DNA of 64,000 nt from Polytrichum commune. Its lineage: Eukaryota; Streptophyta; Polytrichopsida; Polytrichales; Polytrichaceae. The DNA is taken from contig OX485806.1 in NCBI GenBank assembly GCA_950295325.1, forward strand, positions 55,049,169 to 55,113,168, read 5' to 3'. The notes under the pieces are model-generated. The model made no database searches. It saw only the letters and a program-made list of their open reading frames with translations, and was not told where the DNA came from. The translations under genes were made by a program, and so were the position numbers. Shown piece after piece: positions 1-10,344 of the stretch (position 1 is the stretch's first letter; each line of letters begins with the position of its first letter).

Positions 1-1425
1 TATACAAAAGTAAGTGAGACTTGAAGGGTTTTAAGTGCGAATGTTAACAATTGAAATTGAGAGATTATAGATGTGAAAAGATTGGTTGATACACAAGGCA
101 ACTATAAAGAAAAAGAGAGGTGATGAATGCAAAATTGTATGCGGAACTATTGCATGAAAACTAACCTCCATATAATTCTTCTCATTCTTCCTATCTTATA
201 ATTATTGTAATATAATAAAGTTGTTTGGTAATTGATAATTTAAAAGAACCCCATGATCAAATCATTTCATTTACAAATATATTATTATTCTACAATATAA
301 GCAGCTATCACTAAGTATCAATGAACTTTATATACCTTACAATATCTAAAAGGTTAATGAATCTTAACTTGAATGTTTTTGGAATACAATAAGGAAAATT
401 ATGAACAAGGAATAAAGTGTGATGAGTTCTTTATTCACTTTGATTTGACTACATGATGATATTGCTCTAATCATTGATCGGTTATGTTATGAATATGCTA
501 AAAATAGAATAGAATCAATTATATATTATATGCTAAAATAAACTATGTCTAATTATATTTGCAACTAAGATATATTATATAATGTGCTAAAAATAGACTG
601 CATATAAGATAATGGCGAATCCATAATTGGTTGTGAGATTGACAATTTAAGATATTGAAAGAAGAAAAAATATTGGAAAGAAACGCAAAACGTTTACTTG
701 GCCGTTTGAAGATGGACACTCGTAGGAGGTTGTTTAGTTACATTGAAGACGATCACTTGGCCACTTGAGGAAGATGATTTGGATACTTGAAGAAAGTTAC
801 GTGTGACTTGGATACTTGTCACTTAAAGAAAAAAATTACTTGTTACTCGGTATTCGGCGATTTGAAAAAACTTACGGCCATTTGGATACTCGAAGAAATA
901 TCATTAAGAGGCAATTCTAAAAATATATTGTAATTTATATCATTGAGGAGCCAAAGGACATACAAGGGAAAGAAGATTATTATGAGAGGAATGACTAAGT
1001 TGAATTAATAACTCAATGATGCATCCTCAAAAGTTGATAAGAAAATGGAAGATTAGTAGAGGCATTACTACACATGTGAAGAGAAAATCTCCTTTATATG
1101 GGATAAGAGTATTTAACAATCACTTCATTATTTTTAAAATATTATCAACACATGTGCAACGGAGGGAAATTCCGATAGTGGAAACTAACAATTAGGAGAA
1201 TAAATGTAAGACTTACAAGAGAGGAAAATTTTTTGGAACGAAAGGTAACTTGGCTCATTGAAGACGACTACTTTGATACTTACCGAATGTAAAAGAAAAG
1301 GCAACCGCGAGACAATAATAATGCACAACAAGGAAATTAGGTAGTAGGTCATCATATTCCAGACGACGCGCTAAGTCACTACGATACGGTCAACCCTAGG
1401 AACAAATGGAGGTAGTTGAGCTCTA
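1..1425 (+). repeat. Family A LTR-like repeat, copy A1 (cut by window start)
   Basis: This stretch is a direct repeat of about 29004-30440 and an inverted repeat of 14527-15500. The copies share stretches such as 'gattggttgatacacaaggc' and 'ggtagttgagctctaca'. It is non-coding and AT-rich, with many short motifs of the type 'cacttggccacttgaag'. The left part of the repeat lies outside the window. It is probably the LTR of a Ty3/gypsy-like element, because the complete copy at 28219-30451 has a 5-bp target duplication, but no coding region is attached here. Confidence 0.7.
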
Positions 1426-1799
1426 CAATCGTCCGGATTATGATGACTGTTCTATTTAATCTCCTTGTCATTTGTTGTTATTTATTATTGGTTGTTCTCT
1501 TTTGTTATTTTGGTAGGTTTTTTTTTGTTTTTTTAATAACTCCTCTACCTTATATGCAACATGATGGATTTTTAAGTAATTTCAAAGTCATGTTTTGTTG
1601 TAATTTTTATCTTCGTGATGTTTCTTCATATAGCCTCGTACGACCAAATGTTGTTTCTAATCTATCAGTTTGTTTGTTTGAACTTCTTTATGTACCGCAA
1701 TTGTGTTTTTGCGCTCAAATGCTACTTTCTTAATAGTCTAGATCTTGTCAACTCCTCCTTGTATGTTGTATCATTGCAACATCTTCATGTGCCATAGAT
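1426..1799. other. T-rich stretch, no gene seen
   Basis: A T-rich stretch follows directly on family A copy A1. The open frame at 1416-1733 is a low-complexity run of Leu, Phe, Val and Cys without a recognisable domain, and I regard it as chance. The stretch could be the start of the internal region of the family A element, but it does not clearly match what follows the other copies. Confidence 0.5.
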
Positions 1800-2075
1800 T
1801 TCTCTTCTTCTTCTCAAATAGTTAGTTAAGTAATTTAAGTAACCAAGTATAAAGTAGATTTTTCCCTCCAAATTGCTAAGTAGCCAAACAACCCATGTAG
1901 CCAAATCACCAAGTAGCTGAATAACCAAATAACCAAATGACTAAGTAACAAGTTATCATTTCTTCCAAATAGCTTATTAATCACTAATCCCTTGCTCTTC
2001 TTGCTGGCTATTTCACTTCTCCATGCCTCTTTGTGTTGGCTATTCACCTCTTCCATATGACGTTACCATGTATTA
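1800..2075 (-). repeat. Family A fragment with short-period AAGTAGCCAA-like repeats
   Basis: The sequence resembles 14650-14960, part of the inverted family A copy. It consists largely of degenerate repetitions of an 8-10 bp motif (aagtagccaa, aataaccaaa, gactaagtaac). On the minus strand this translates as the repetitive peptide YLVIWLFSYLVIWL in the open frame at 1835-2056, so that frame is repeat-derived and not a gene. Confidence 0.6.
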
Positions 2076-2370
2076 GTTTATTATCCTTTGCTAGATTCTG
2101 TAGGCTATGTCTCCTCCGGGTGTCTTTGTCTACTTTCTAGTCATTTTTCTTGTTGTGGTTTTAGAAGCCTTTACTTAATGTTATCAGTATTCATCCCAAC
2201 AAATATTATTTATTTGATATTGTAGGCAAATCCTTTGGTACTTCAATTTAACTTAGAAGTTTCAGGTATTTAATAATAACTTGTATGGATATATCAATCA
2301 CTTGGCCATCAATTCAACCTTGTGCAATCATAATGGAATAGGTACCAATTAATTGGTTGATACAAACACC
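2076..2370. other. Unassigned AT-rich spacer
   Basis: I see no gene, motif or repeat boundary here. It ends at the AAATG duplication that flanks the following family D LTR. Confidence 0.4.
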
Positions 2371-3368
2371 AAATGTGTCCCAAATCTTGCTAGCTCCTCC
2401 TAATTTATCTTTACCACTTCGCAACTCTAGCAAATGTCACGAAAGCTAACCTGCACATCCCACACACCTGCACGGTTAGTTCCCTATACCGCAGACCTCC
2501 AAGCTCATGGCTTGGGTACCAAACCCTCTTATACATGCATTTGAGTTCTCCTTTTATTAGGTAGCCAATGGTTAGATGTGGATTTCCATTCATGGAAGTT
2601 ATATCGTAAATTGTTCATTATCTTGCCAAAGTAACAATACAACAACTTGAAGCATAGTTGCCAAATATGCTTTGGGTGGGGTGGGGTCGGTCGGCAACGC
2701 CGCCTCATCCATATGAGCCTCTAGGACTTTGGGCAGGGCTCCTACCCCACCGTCAAGAAACATTTTGTCTTTCTCCTAAGAGTTGGGGCCAAGTAAACAT
2801 TTTCCTTTGGTCACTAGGGTTGGAAGCCCCCAATAGCTTGAGACCTCCAATTATAAGGTGAGTCCTAAAAAAGAGAAGTCACAGGGTTGGTTCCCCTCTA
2901 ATGAACTATAAGGTCTGGGGCAGGAGGAACTAACCATTAGCATGGCAGAATCTAAAGGGTTAGTGCTCGTGATCCTTGCTAGAAATGAAAATGGTTAAGA
3001 TGGTTAAGGGACGCTAGCAAGGTTTGTGACATCCCGGGTGCCACTCCAAGGTCATTGTAGTCTCAAGGCGTTATCCTTAGCAACGCCTCATTCAAATTGC
3101 CATATGTCCTAGTTCACACCTCCAATTTGGGTGTTCTTGAGCATTCTAAAATCTAGATGTCATAAGTTATATATTGCTTATGGTTTTATTGTTGTGACTC
3201 ATAATATCCGTGGGTGGAAGGCATTTTCAATGCCCATGGCCCTCATCCACACTAAGATCAGTTGGGCTTTCTCACCGTTAGCGCCACAAGTCTCGGGCAT
3301 CACTCTAGGGTCCCCTTTATGCCCATGGTATTGCGGACACTCTTGATGGAGAGGTGCACAACAAAATG
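2371..3368 (-). mobile_element. Solo LTR of family D, copy D1, with target duplication
   Basis: An inverted copy of the family D repeat (compare 50876-51689 and 35837-36605) spans 2376-3363 and is flanked by the 5-bp direct repeat AAATG (2371-2375 and 3364-3368). Read on the minus strand it starts TGTTGTGCACC and ends near TTTGGGACA, which fits the TG...CA convention of LTRs. A second copy of its own 3' segment (about 2870-3040) lies inside it in the opposite orientation, between segments that are adjacent in the other copies. Open frames here are short and spurious. Confidence 0.65.
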
Positions 3369-3614
3369 TCATTCTAGTGATGGTTTGAATCCAACAAAGG
3401 TAATACAAATACATGTTATCAGTAACTTCACTTGATTGGCTTTCCATGTTTTTTTCGAGGTGAATGTAATATTTCGTATCATTGGTTTCATTGTTCATTG
3501 CCTAGGTACCTTTACCTCTTTTTGAAGGGCCATAATGTCTCAAGCTATTTCCCTAGACAAGTGACCTAGGACAAAAAAAATACGGGACAAAAAAATACGA
3601 GGTAGAATTTGTAA

Positions 3615-3648
<34 letters not shown>

Positions 3649-4034
3649 CCTACCTATTTGAGGTCATAGAAAACTATTATGGGAAGAGACAATCTCTTAG
3701 TGATGATTTGGCTGTAGCAAACAATTTTACACATGAGTTACAATCCACAAATAGTTTTAATTCATATTTTGTCAAATTCATACTACAGTTGGAATTGTGG
3801 AATTTTTTCATTTCTTATAATTGAAAATAGCCTATCAAAAGGATATTTATGTGTTTTCAAAAGGTTGAGTATCCAATGAAAAATGTATGTGTTCTTTTAA
3901 GGCCTTGAATATGATTTCCAAGTGATACTTTAGTAGTTAATCAACCTTATTTCTTTCTAAAATTTTCACTTAGGTTGTTACTCCTTCATTTGAAATTCTC
4001 AAACTATAAACCTTCAATTCTTCAACATATTAGT
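3369..4034. other. Unassigned AT-rich stretch with an (AT)n microsatellite at 3617-3647
   Basis: A perfect run of alternating A and T occupies 3617-3647. The rest is AT-rich without a recognisable gene. It ends at the ATTTG duplication in front of family B. Confidence 0.6.
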
Positions 4035-5662
4035 ATTTGTGTGAGCCCGATTTTGTGCCCACAATTCAATTTAAACCATAAAAATACCAAAACATTAGAA
4101 TTAGCAATTGTTGAGTTAGTTTGAGAGTTAGATTGGATTGGAGTTTAGAAGTTAGACTTTAGTTGAGTTAAGTTGTTAGACTTAAGTTATTAAGTGAGAA
4201 AAATAAAAAATGAGTTAATTAGTTTGATTAGAGTTAGGTAATGCCAAGCTCAAGTGGCTCAATGCTAACGGTATTGATCGTTTAGGCTTAGGTCACTGTT
4301 AAATTAAGGGGGGGGGGCTTCATTGTAATGGATTAGAGCCGGATTTTTGGGTCCAGCCAGGGGGTCCCTGGAATGCTCCGTGAGGAGTTCCATTATTTTT
4401 CTCCCTCTGAAATCTGAACCAGAGGCAGTCTGGAGGGGCGAAGCCCTGCCGATTTTTGGAATTTCTCTGTGGACAAGAACAGCCGAGCGGTTGCGGAGGC
4501 AACTTCGTCTTCATGTTGATGGCAGAATGAAGGCATGAGTTGGCGTAATGGGGGCCACCACTGGTAGGTGGTGTAAGGGAGGTTGGATGCTCGGATGAGA
4601 TCAACTTTGTGGGTGATCTAGGTGCGCAAGCCCATGCCGAGCATTGAAGAAACGAGAATGCCGTAGGGCGAGGCTGGTTGCTTTGGGAAAGGAGCAAGAG
4701 GCCTCCAAAACCGCACGAAGCGAAGAAAGGAATGTTGGGATCGAAGGGGCTTGGCAACTGCTAAGGGATTTGAGCAGACTCCGGCACACATACTCGAATC
4801 CCAGGTGCTTTGTGTGCAGCGTAGTCAAAAGTGTGAGGTTGAGGAGGGTGGCACAATTTCTAGTCAAGCAGTTTTCTCCCCACAACATTACAAAGGCGAA
4901 TGCTTGAGCGGGGCAGGATCTGAGCTTGCAACAGAGGACGTTGAGTGAGCTGGGCGAGTTCACGCTCAATGTGTGGTGTGAGCCCAAATTTTTTGCCCAC
5001 ATGCAGTCTTAGGATTAAAGGGCTATTAGGCTCTTGACTTTGAAATTTCAAGTGATTAACCAAAAACAATAAAAAGATTGATGCTTTGATTTAGGTTTGG
5101 ATTAAGTTAAACGGATAGAGTAGGGTAAATTAGTGTGTTAGGAATAGGAGAAGGGTTGGGGACTATCTAATCTAGGCTTCATTCGGGGCCGGGTTAGGGT
5201 CGTAATGGGCTGCCTCCGTGTCCGTTTAAGGGTAGAGTCAGGGGGTTAGTGGATAAGTTTCTGGGCAGAATTAGGAGGTTTGTGTGTGGAGACCAGGAGG
5301 CTCTCGGAAGGCAGCGGGGGGGGGGGTCTCATTCGGCAGAACATGGGAACAGGGAAGGAGAGAATACGAGCTGCAGAGAGGCTGGTATCTAGGGTTGTCT
5401 ATCGCGACGTCCTGCCATCGTCATGACGTCATGACGTGTCGTGTCGGGGCAGACCCCTCCGTCACGACATAATAGGGTCCACGTAGGGTCATACTAGGGG
5501 GAAGCTAGTAGGGTGGGTAAAATACTTACCTTCTTGCCAAGGTGGCATCCAATGTGGCAAAAAAATCCGACGTGGATGTGCATATTTCCCTTGCCAGGTA
5601 AATCATTTTGCCTTTGTGTTTATCATTATGTTAAAATCAAAGTAATAAAATATGACAAATGT

Positions 5663-5990
5663 GGGTGTGGGGGGGAGGGGAACGGAGCGGACGGGGACGG
5701 GAACGGGGGCGGGAACGGATGCGGACGGGGGGAACGCCGGATAGAGGGCCAGATGGGGGCCGGATGGGGGCCGGATGGAGGCCGGATGGGGTACAGATGG
5801 GGGCCGGATTGGGGTTCGGATTGGGGGGGGGAGGGGGTTCGGATTAGGGGGGCCGGGTTCGGATGGGGGGGGGCCGGGTCGGATAGGGGGGGGGGACTGG
5901 GTTCGGATGGGTGGGGGGGGGGGGCGGATGAGGGCCGGATGGGGGAGGGGAACGTAGGGAGCGGGGGGAACGGGGGGGGGACGGGCGCTA
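5663..5990 (+). repeat. G-rich degenerate tandem repeat, strong quadruplex potential
   Basis: About 320 bp are almost free of T and consist of G-runs separated by short A/C spacers. The stretch is partly a degenerate tandem of the unit CCGGATGGGGG, repeated around 5750-5810 and again towards 5940. Segments such as GGGGACGGGAACGGGGGCGG fit the G-quadruplex pattern of four G-runs with loops of 7 or fewer bases. It sits inside the Mutator-like element. No protein is called. Confidence 0.85.
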
Positions 5991-6137
5991 GTAATTTTTT
6001 TTCCCACTTTACCTCTACTTTGCTGACATGGCACCATACGTGGACATCGTAAATCCTACGTGTCCTGATTGGGGTAATGTAATTACACAAAAAAATACGG
6101 TAAAATTCAAGTTCGTCATGATAAATACGGCATCCGG

Positions 6138-6181
6138 CATAATGTCGTGACAGATACGTGTCGTGACGCCACGACATTATG
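6138..6181. repeat. Perfect 12-bp inverted repeat in the right subterminal zone
   Basis: CATAATGTCGTG (6138-6149) and CACGACATTATG (6170-6181) are perfect complements around a 20-base loop, which itself contains GTCGTGAC. Similar motifs occur near the left end at 5415-5470. Such motifs could be transposase-binding subterminal repeats, but that is inference. Confidence 0.7.
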
Positions 6182-7775
6182 TCGGGATTAGCCTCCGTCA
6201 CGACACAATAGACAACCCTGCTGGTATCTCCGCTGAATTGGAAGCACAATCGCCTTAGATGAGGGGAATCTCTATTCTAGGCCGCCTTAGGTGAGCAAGG
6301 AAAAAGAGACGAGCGGGAATGGCAGTCTCGGGAGTGGGCATCAACTCTCAGCTGTGGCCTGATCTTGAGATCCCAGTGGCTGGAAGCAGGGATGTGGAAT
6401 GTGGGAGGCAGAGGAATTGGAGGCGCACGGAGAGCAACCATCGCAATGCAGCTACCTCGGAGTCCAGCCTCCTGCTGTGAGGGGGAAGGAGAATTTTGAA
6501 CCTTCAGAACCGAAATCATCAAGAGGTCATGTTGGCGGAGGTCTAAAATATAATGCAGCTGCCGAATTGCAGATTCTAAAGGTAAAAAGGCAATCTTCTT
6601 GCTAGCTTTAATGCCAGGGGTGCCGAATTTGGGAGTGGGAGTTTTGTGTGGCTGGTTAGAAGGGAGGATCACGAGCGAGCCCTCCTGTGGAAGATGGCTG
6701 AAGCTGGTGGTTAGGCAAAGATTAGGAGGGGAGGCTACGAAAGGAGGTAGTGTCCGAGATAGATCGGGGATCAGTAGGAGATACAGAAGGGAACTCAGCC
6801 GAAGCTAGGCTGTAGATCGAAGGTGCTGGCCACTAGGATGAAGGGAGTTGCAACTCCGAGCTGTGAAGGACAGTGTGGCTAAAGCCAGGGAATGTTGTTA
6901 AGCTACGTAGGGCAGCAAGAGAAATTAAGTGGAGAGGGGTTTGAATTGATACTTCGGGTAAACTAGTGTGGTTGGATTGGAGGGTTGTAACGACTAGATA
7001 GGGTAAAGTGATGTGATGAAGGAAGTTAGCATTAGGGTATAATCTTCTGTTAGGGAAGGACAAGCAAGTGTGGTTTGTTTATGTGTGTGTAACCCAAGTG
7101 TTCACAAACACTTGGGGTATTAAATAAAAAGGTGCTTCAGGCATTTTATAATTCTTAGCATTTCGGGTTAAGTTGTTCACTGCCACCAATCAGTTAGGAG
7201 TTGAAGCGGATGACTCCTCACCAGGACTAGGACACATTGAAGGGTGGGGATGATTCCTGCTCACATGTGGTGAGGCGACTGCCGAAGTCTATCGGAATCG
7301 GACCTGCCGGTATTAGCCTGGGCAGAGATGGTCACTAGTCGCCGGAGTCCTTGGAGCAAAATGCCCCTGGACCGCATCAACACTGCTATGGCAGTGAGGC
7401 AGAGGGCCGCTAGCGAAGTCAAGGAGCTGGATGAAAGTAAGCTTGGATAGAGTTCGGAATTGATGCTATAGTAGGGATAGAAGAAAAAGAAAAAAAGAAA
7501 CAAATCTTAGTATTAATTATAAGTATGGTTTAAAAATTAAGCGGAAGTAGCTAGGTAAGGAGTGGATGTGGAGATGACATGAGGGAAGAAAATATTTTTG
7601 AATACCTAACACCTTGTGTGCTTGAATAAAAAGTTGAGCATGTTTGAGATTTACATTGTTAGAGCATTGGGTGCCTCATGCAAAGGGCTAAGTGGAGTCA
7701 ACTAAGTACATGTGAGCCTTAGGCTCCCACCCGGACTATGACGCATAAGGGTGGGGGTTTAGGGCTGACAATTTG

Positions 7776-8270
7776 CCTTTCACCTTTCAAGAATACCAAA
7801 AAATTAGAAATTAAGAAAAATTTCTATCTTCAAGGAGTTGACCATAGTTACTCCTCTCACCCTTGAAAAACATATTTAGATTGGTTTGCTACAATTTGAT
7901 CTTTAATATAGATGGCAAGTTACAATTACCTTTTTAGAATTATGCAAGGAAGTCAAATTAACAGTAAGGATAATGTAGAAATCATTAATGAAGGAAAACC
8001 ATTGTTGAAAGTAAAATTAAATAATAGAAGTATAAAGTTTAGATAAGAATATAACATGTATTTAAGTAGGGGAGACAATGTTGAATGAGACCAATGAATG
8101 TAGTAGTTTTGAATGTGGATATTATATCAAATAAAAAAGCGAGGATGTTGTTGGAAAATTTTCTTACGAATTAAAAAATATTTAGTAGTTAGTGGTGTCC
8201 TGATCAATTGTATTTTGTTAGCCACATCGAGGATCTTAAATTAACAATAAGGTCAATATTGCTAACAAGG
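7776..8270. other. AT-rich spacer, no gene seen
   Basis: The spacer lies between family B copy B1 and family C copy C1. It contains only short frames with stops in all phases, and I recognise nothing in it. Confidence 0.4.
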
Positions 8271-8514
8271 TGTGAACCCTTAGAGTGGTCCACCACTCCG
8301 CGGGATCACTTTTAGTTATGATGTTAGCATTAAAAGTTAGAATTGATAGGGAATTTAGGGAAAATTAGTTCAATTAGTAGTTAGTCTAGAAGAATAAAAG
8401 TGGAATAATAAGGACTTTGGGCCTTCAACCGGAAGTAACAAAATTCTAGTGAATGATAAGGTTGGTTAAAATGAAAACTAAGTAGTACTAGAAAATAGCG
8501 AAGTAGAAAAAATA

Positions 8515-8583
8515 TGCTAGCTAAGCAAATGTTAGTAGATGCTAGCTAAACAAATGTTAGTAGATGTTAGCTAAGAAAATATT
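8515..8583. repeat. Tandem repeat, unit about 29 bp (gctagctaaacaaatgttag)
   Basis: Two to three imperfect copies of a unit beginning 'gctagctaa' and ending 'gttagtagat' stand in tandem. The same array, with different copy number, occurs in the family C copy at about 36803-36890, so it is an inherent variable part of this LTR. Confidence 0.6.
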
Positions 8584-9174
8584 ACTTTATTAGTTGATAA
8601 GGGTCACACAAGACTATTGGAGGTGTTTAGCGTAAGAAGAAAAAAAAATAGAAAGAGAGCAAAGGGTACTTGCCCACTTGCCCCCTTGCCAATTCGATGG
8701 CAAAAAATTAGAAATGTTCTAAGGTTCCCCGTCGGAGCCACCTCGGCGAGAGGGTAGCAACCTCAACCGGGAAAAAACCCCGAGCCAAAATTTTGGGAAA
8801 GGGTTCGAAAAATGGAGCCGGTGGCGGTGGGGTCCACCTTTTTTTAGAGGGTTTAAAGACTCCCTCTTCCCCTTTCAATCTCTCTCCACATTTTCCTTTT
8901 TTTTGCACAGCGAAGCCCTCTAGAATTGTAGTTAGAAGGAGGAAACATCCTCATTCATTTAATATAGTCATAAGTTAGAATTTTTGTAGTTAGAATTTTT
9001 GAGAGAAGGTAGTGTGTTTTTGAACACACCCCTAAGTAGCTGTGCCACTTCCAAGCAAGTGTAGTGGACACAAAAATTACAATTAAGCCTTCAGATTCTA
9101 AGTGAATTTAGCCCTTAATGTTAGCTTTCCAAAAAACCTAAGATTGTCAAAATCAGAGTTAGGGAGCAAAAGTT

Positions 9175-9577
9175 ACAAGTGTTTGAATGAAGATGTCTAA
9201 GCTTGCTTGAATCTAAGTTAATAGGAAAAAATTACAGATGTTTGAATGAAGGTATCCCAACTGCCTCTTAAAATATAAGAGCTGATTTTGTAAGCTCATA
9301 CCCGCAAGAAGAAACATAAAGTTGTTTTGATATTTGGAGTAGTTGTAGATCTGATTTTAAGGTTTCTAGAAATTCTAAGCTTGCTGGAACCTAAATTAAT
9401 AAGCAAAAGTTATGGTTTTTTGAATGAAGGTATCCCAACTGCCTCTTGAATTCTAAGAGCTGACTTTGTAAGTTCATATCTTTAAGAAGATCCATACAGT
9501 AACTTTGATAATTGGATGATTTATATTTCTTGTTGTTAGCTTTGATAATTGGATGAGTTATATTTCTTGTTGTTGTT
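9175..9577. repeat. Imperfect ~182-bp tandem repeat followed by a 37-bp tandem duplication
   Basis: The block 'tgaatgaaggtatcccaact' with the following 80 bp occurs near 9240 and again near 9421, a period of about 182 bp, with a weaker third start near 9188. Directly after it, 37 bp beginning 'tttgataattggatga' (9504-9540) are repeated at 9541-9577. All of this is non-coding and lies inside family C copy C1. Confidence 0.65.
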
Positions 9578-10344
9578 CCAATTGAAGCTTGTGAGCAACA
9601 ATTGTGGTCGTTTAAACAAAGGAGTGTCTGCTGCCTTACGAGAAGAGGTTCGTCCATCCAATGTTGGCGGGTACGAGTTGGTGTTGTGGGCGGCCGAGCG
9701 TTGGAGTAGGGGTTCCGCACCAACCTTTGCCAAGCCAAGATTGGAGTCAATTGGTAAGCGCTTTAAACCTACACCCTTCAATTTAGGATTGGAGGGAGCG
9801 CGGCAATGGTAAATTTTCACCCCAACCCAACTATCTATGTAAGGCTAGGGGGACATCACCCACCTAGCCGCCGAGGGGGATTCTAGCTCTCATGTGTGCA
9901 GAGCCTCTCAGTTAAATGTCGTGATAGTAGTTTTCCATTCATAGCTCGTTTGTGTGTGGTGAAGCCGGGTTAATCACCGGTATGACCATTCTGTATATTT
10001 GTAGGTGGTAAGGTCGGAATAATGACCCACGAAACCACCATCATGTTGTTGGCCCCAACCCTTGAAGATTGTACAACATGTTAAACACACATGTTGCCTT
10101 ATTCCTCGGTCCCATCAAGTTGAATTTTCGTGGTCAAACTGTGTTGAACTAATTAATAACCAACAACATTCGTACGACCCTCGTGTGCAAAAACCAACCG
10201 GAATCTTAACTCGGAGAATTGAGACTACCCCTCTGACGACAAAGATCAGAAGGTGTAAGTATTAATCAACCTTCAAGAGACCCGCACAGGGCCTTGAAGG
10301 GTTCGGGTTAGAGCGTACACCAAATATGTAGGTGGTGATGCCAT

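Larger units (their letters stand above)
5391..6219. mobile_element. Non-autonomous Mutator-like element with G-rich interior
   Basis: The terminal inverted repeats AGGGTTGTCTAT (5391-5402) and its complement (6208-6219) are perfect over 12 bp. The 10-bp sequence GCTGGTATCT is duplicated on both sides (5381-5390 and 6220-6229). A 9-11 bp duplication is typical of the Mutator superfamily. Both subterminal zones are full of short palindromic GTCGTGACG/CGTCACGAC motifs. The element is 829 bp and encodes no transposase; frames through its middle are Gly/Pro-rich artefacts of the G-rich repeat. It interrupts a family B LTR. Assignment to Mutator rests on duplication length and repeat structure, not on protein. 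Confidence 0.75.
4977..7770 (+). repeat. Complete inner LTR of family B within B1
   Basis: A second TGTGAGCCC start at 4977 runs to the shared end GGGCTGACA at 7770. After subtracting the Mutator-like insertion and its duplicated target it measures about 1955 bp, close to the 1887 bp of the solo LTR at 54519-56405. The 5 bp in front of it (TGTGG) do not match the ATTTG behind it, so it was not inserted independently. More likely the pair is the deletion remnant of an element with two LTRs. Confidence 0.55.
4035..7775 (+). mobile_element. Family B LTR complex, copy B1, flanked by ATTTG
   Basis: The unit 4040-7770 begins TGTGAGCCC and ends GGGCTGACA, close to a perfect terminal inverted repeat of an LTR. 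ATTTG lies directly on both sides (4035-4039 and 7771-7775). A related sequence is at 54519-56405. B1 is longer (3731 bp against 1887 bp) for two reasons: it holds an 829-bp Mutator-like insertion at 5391-6219, and a second LTR start (TGTGAGCCC) occurs at 4977, so a 937-bp 5' piece of one LTR is joined to a complete second LTR. The middle is GC-richer than its surroundings. The many open frames in it conflict on both strands and show no domain, so I call none. Confidence 0.75.

Noticed and set aside
5513-6249. Gly-rich (+) and Pro-rich (-) frames of 144-207 codons
   Set aside because: They are translations of a G-rich degenerate tandem repeat inside a Mutator-like element. All phases are open because the repeat lacks T.
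4320-7063. Multiple frames in the first family B LTR
   Set aside because: They overlap on both strands, change with insertions, and have no counterpart of equal length in the sister LTR at 54519-56405.
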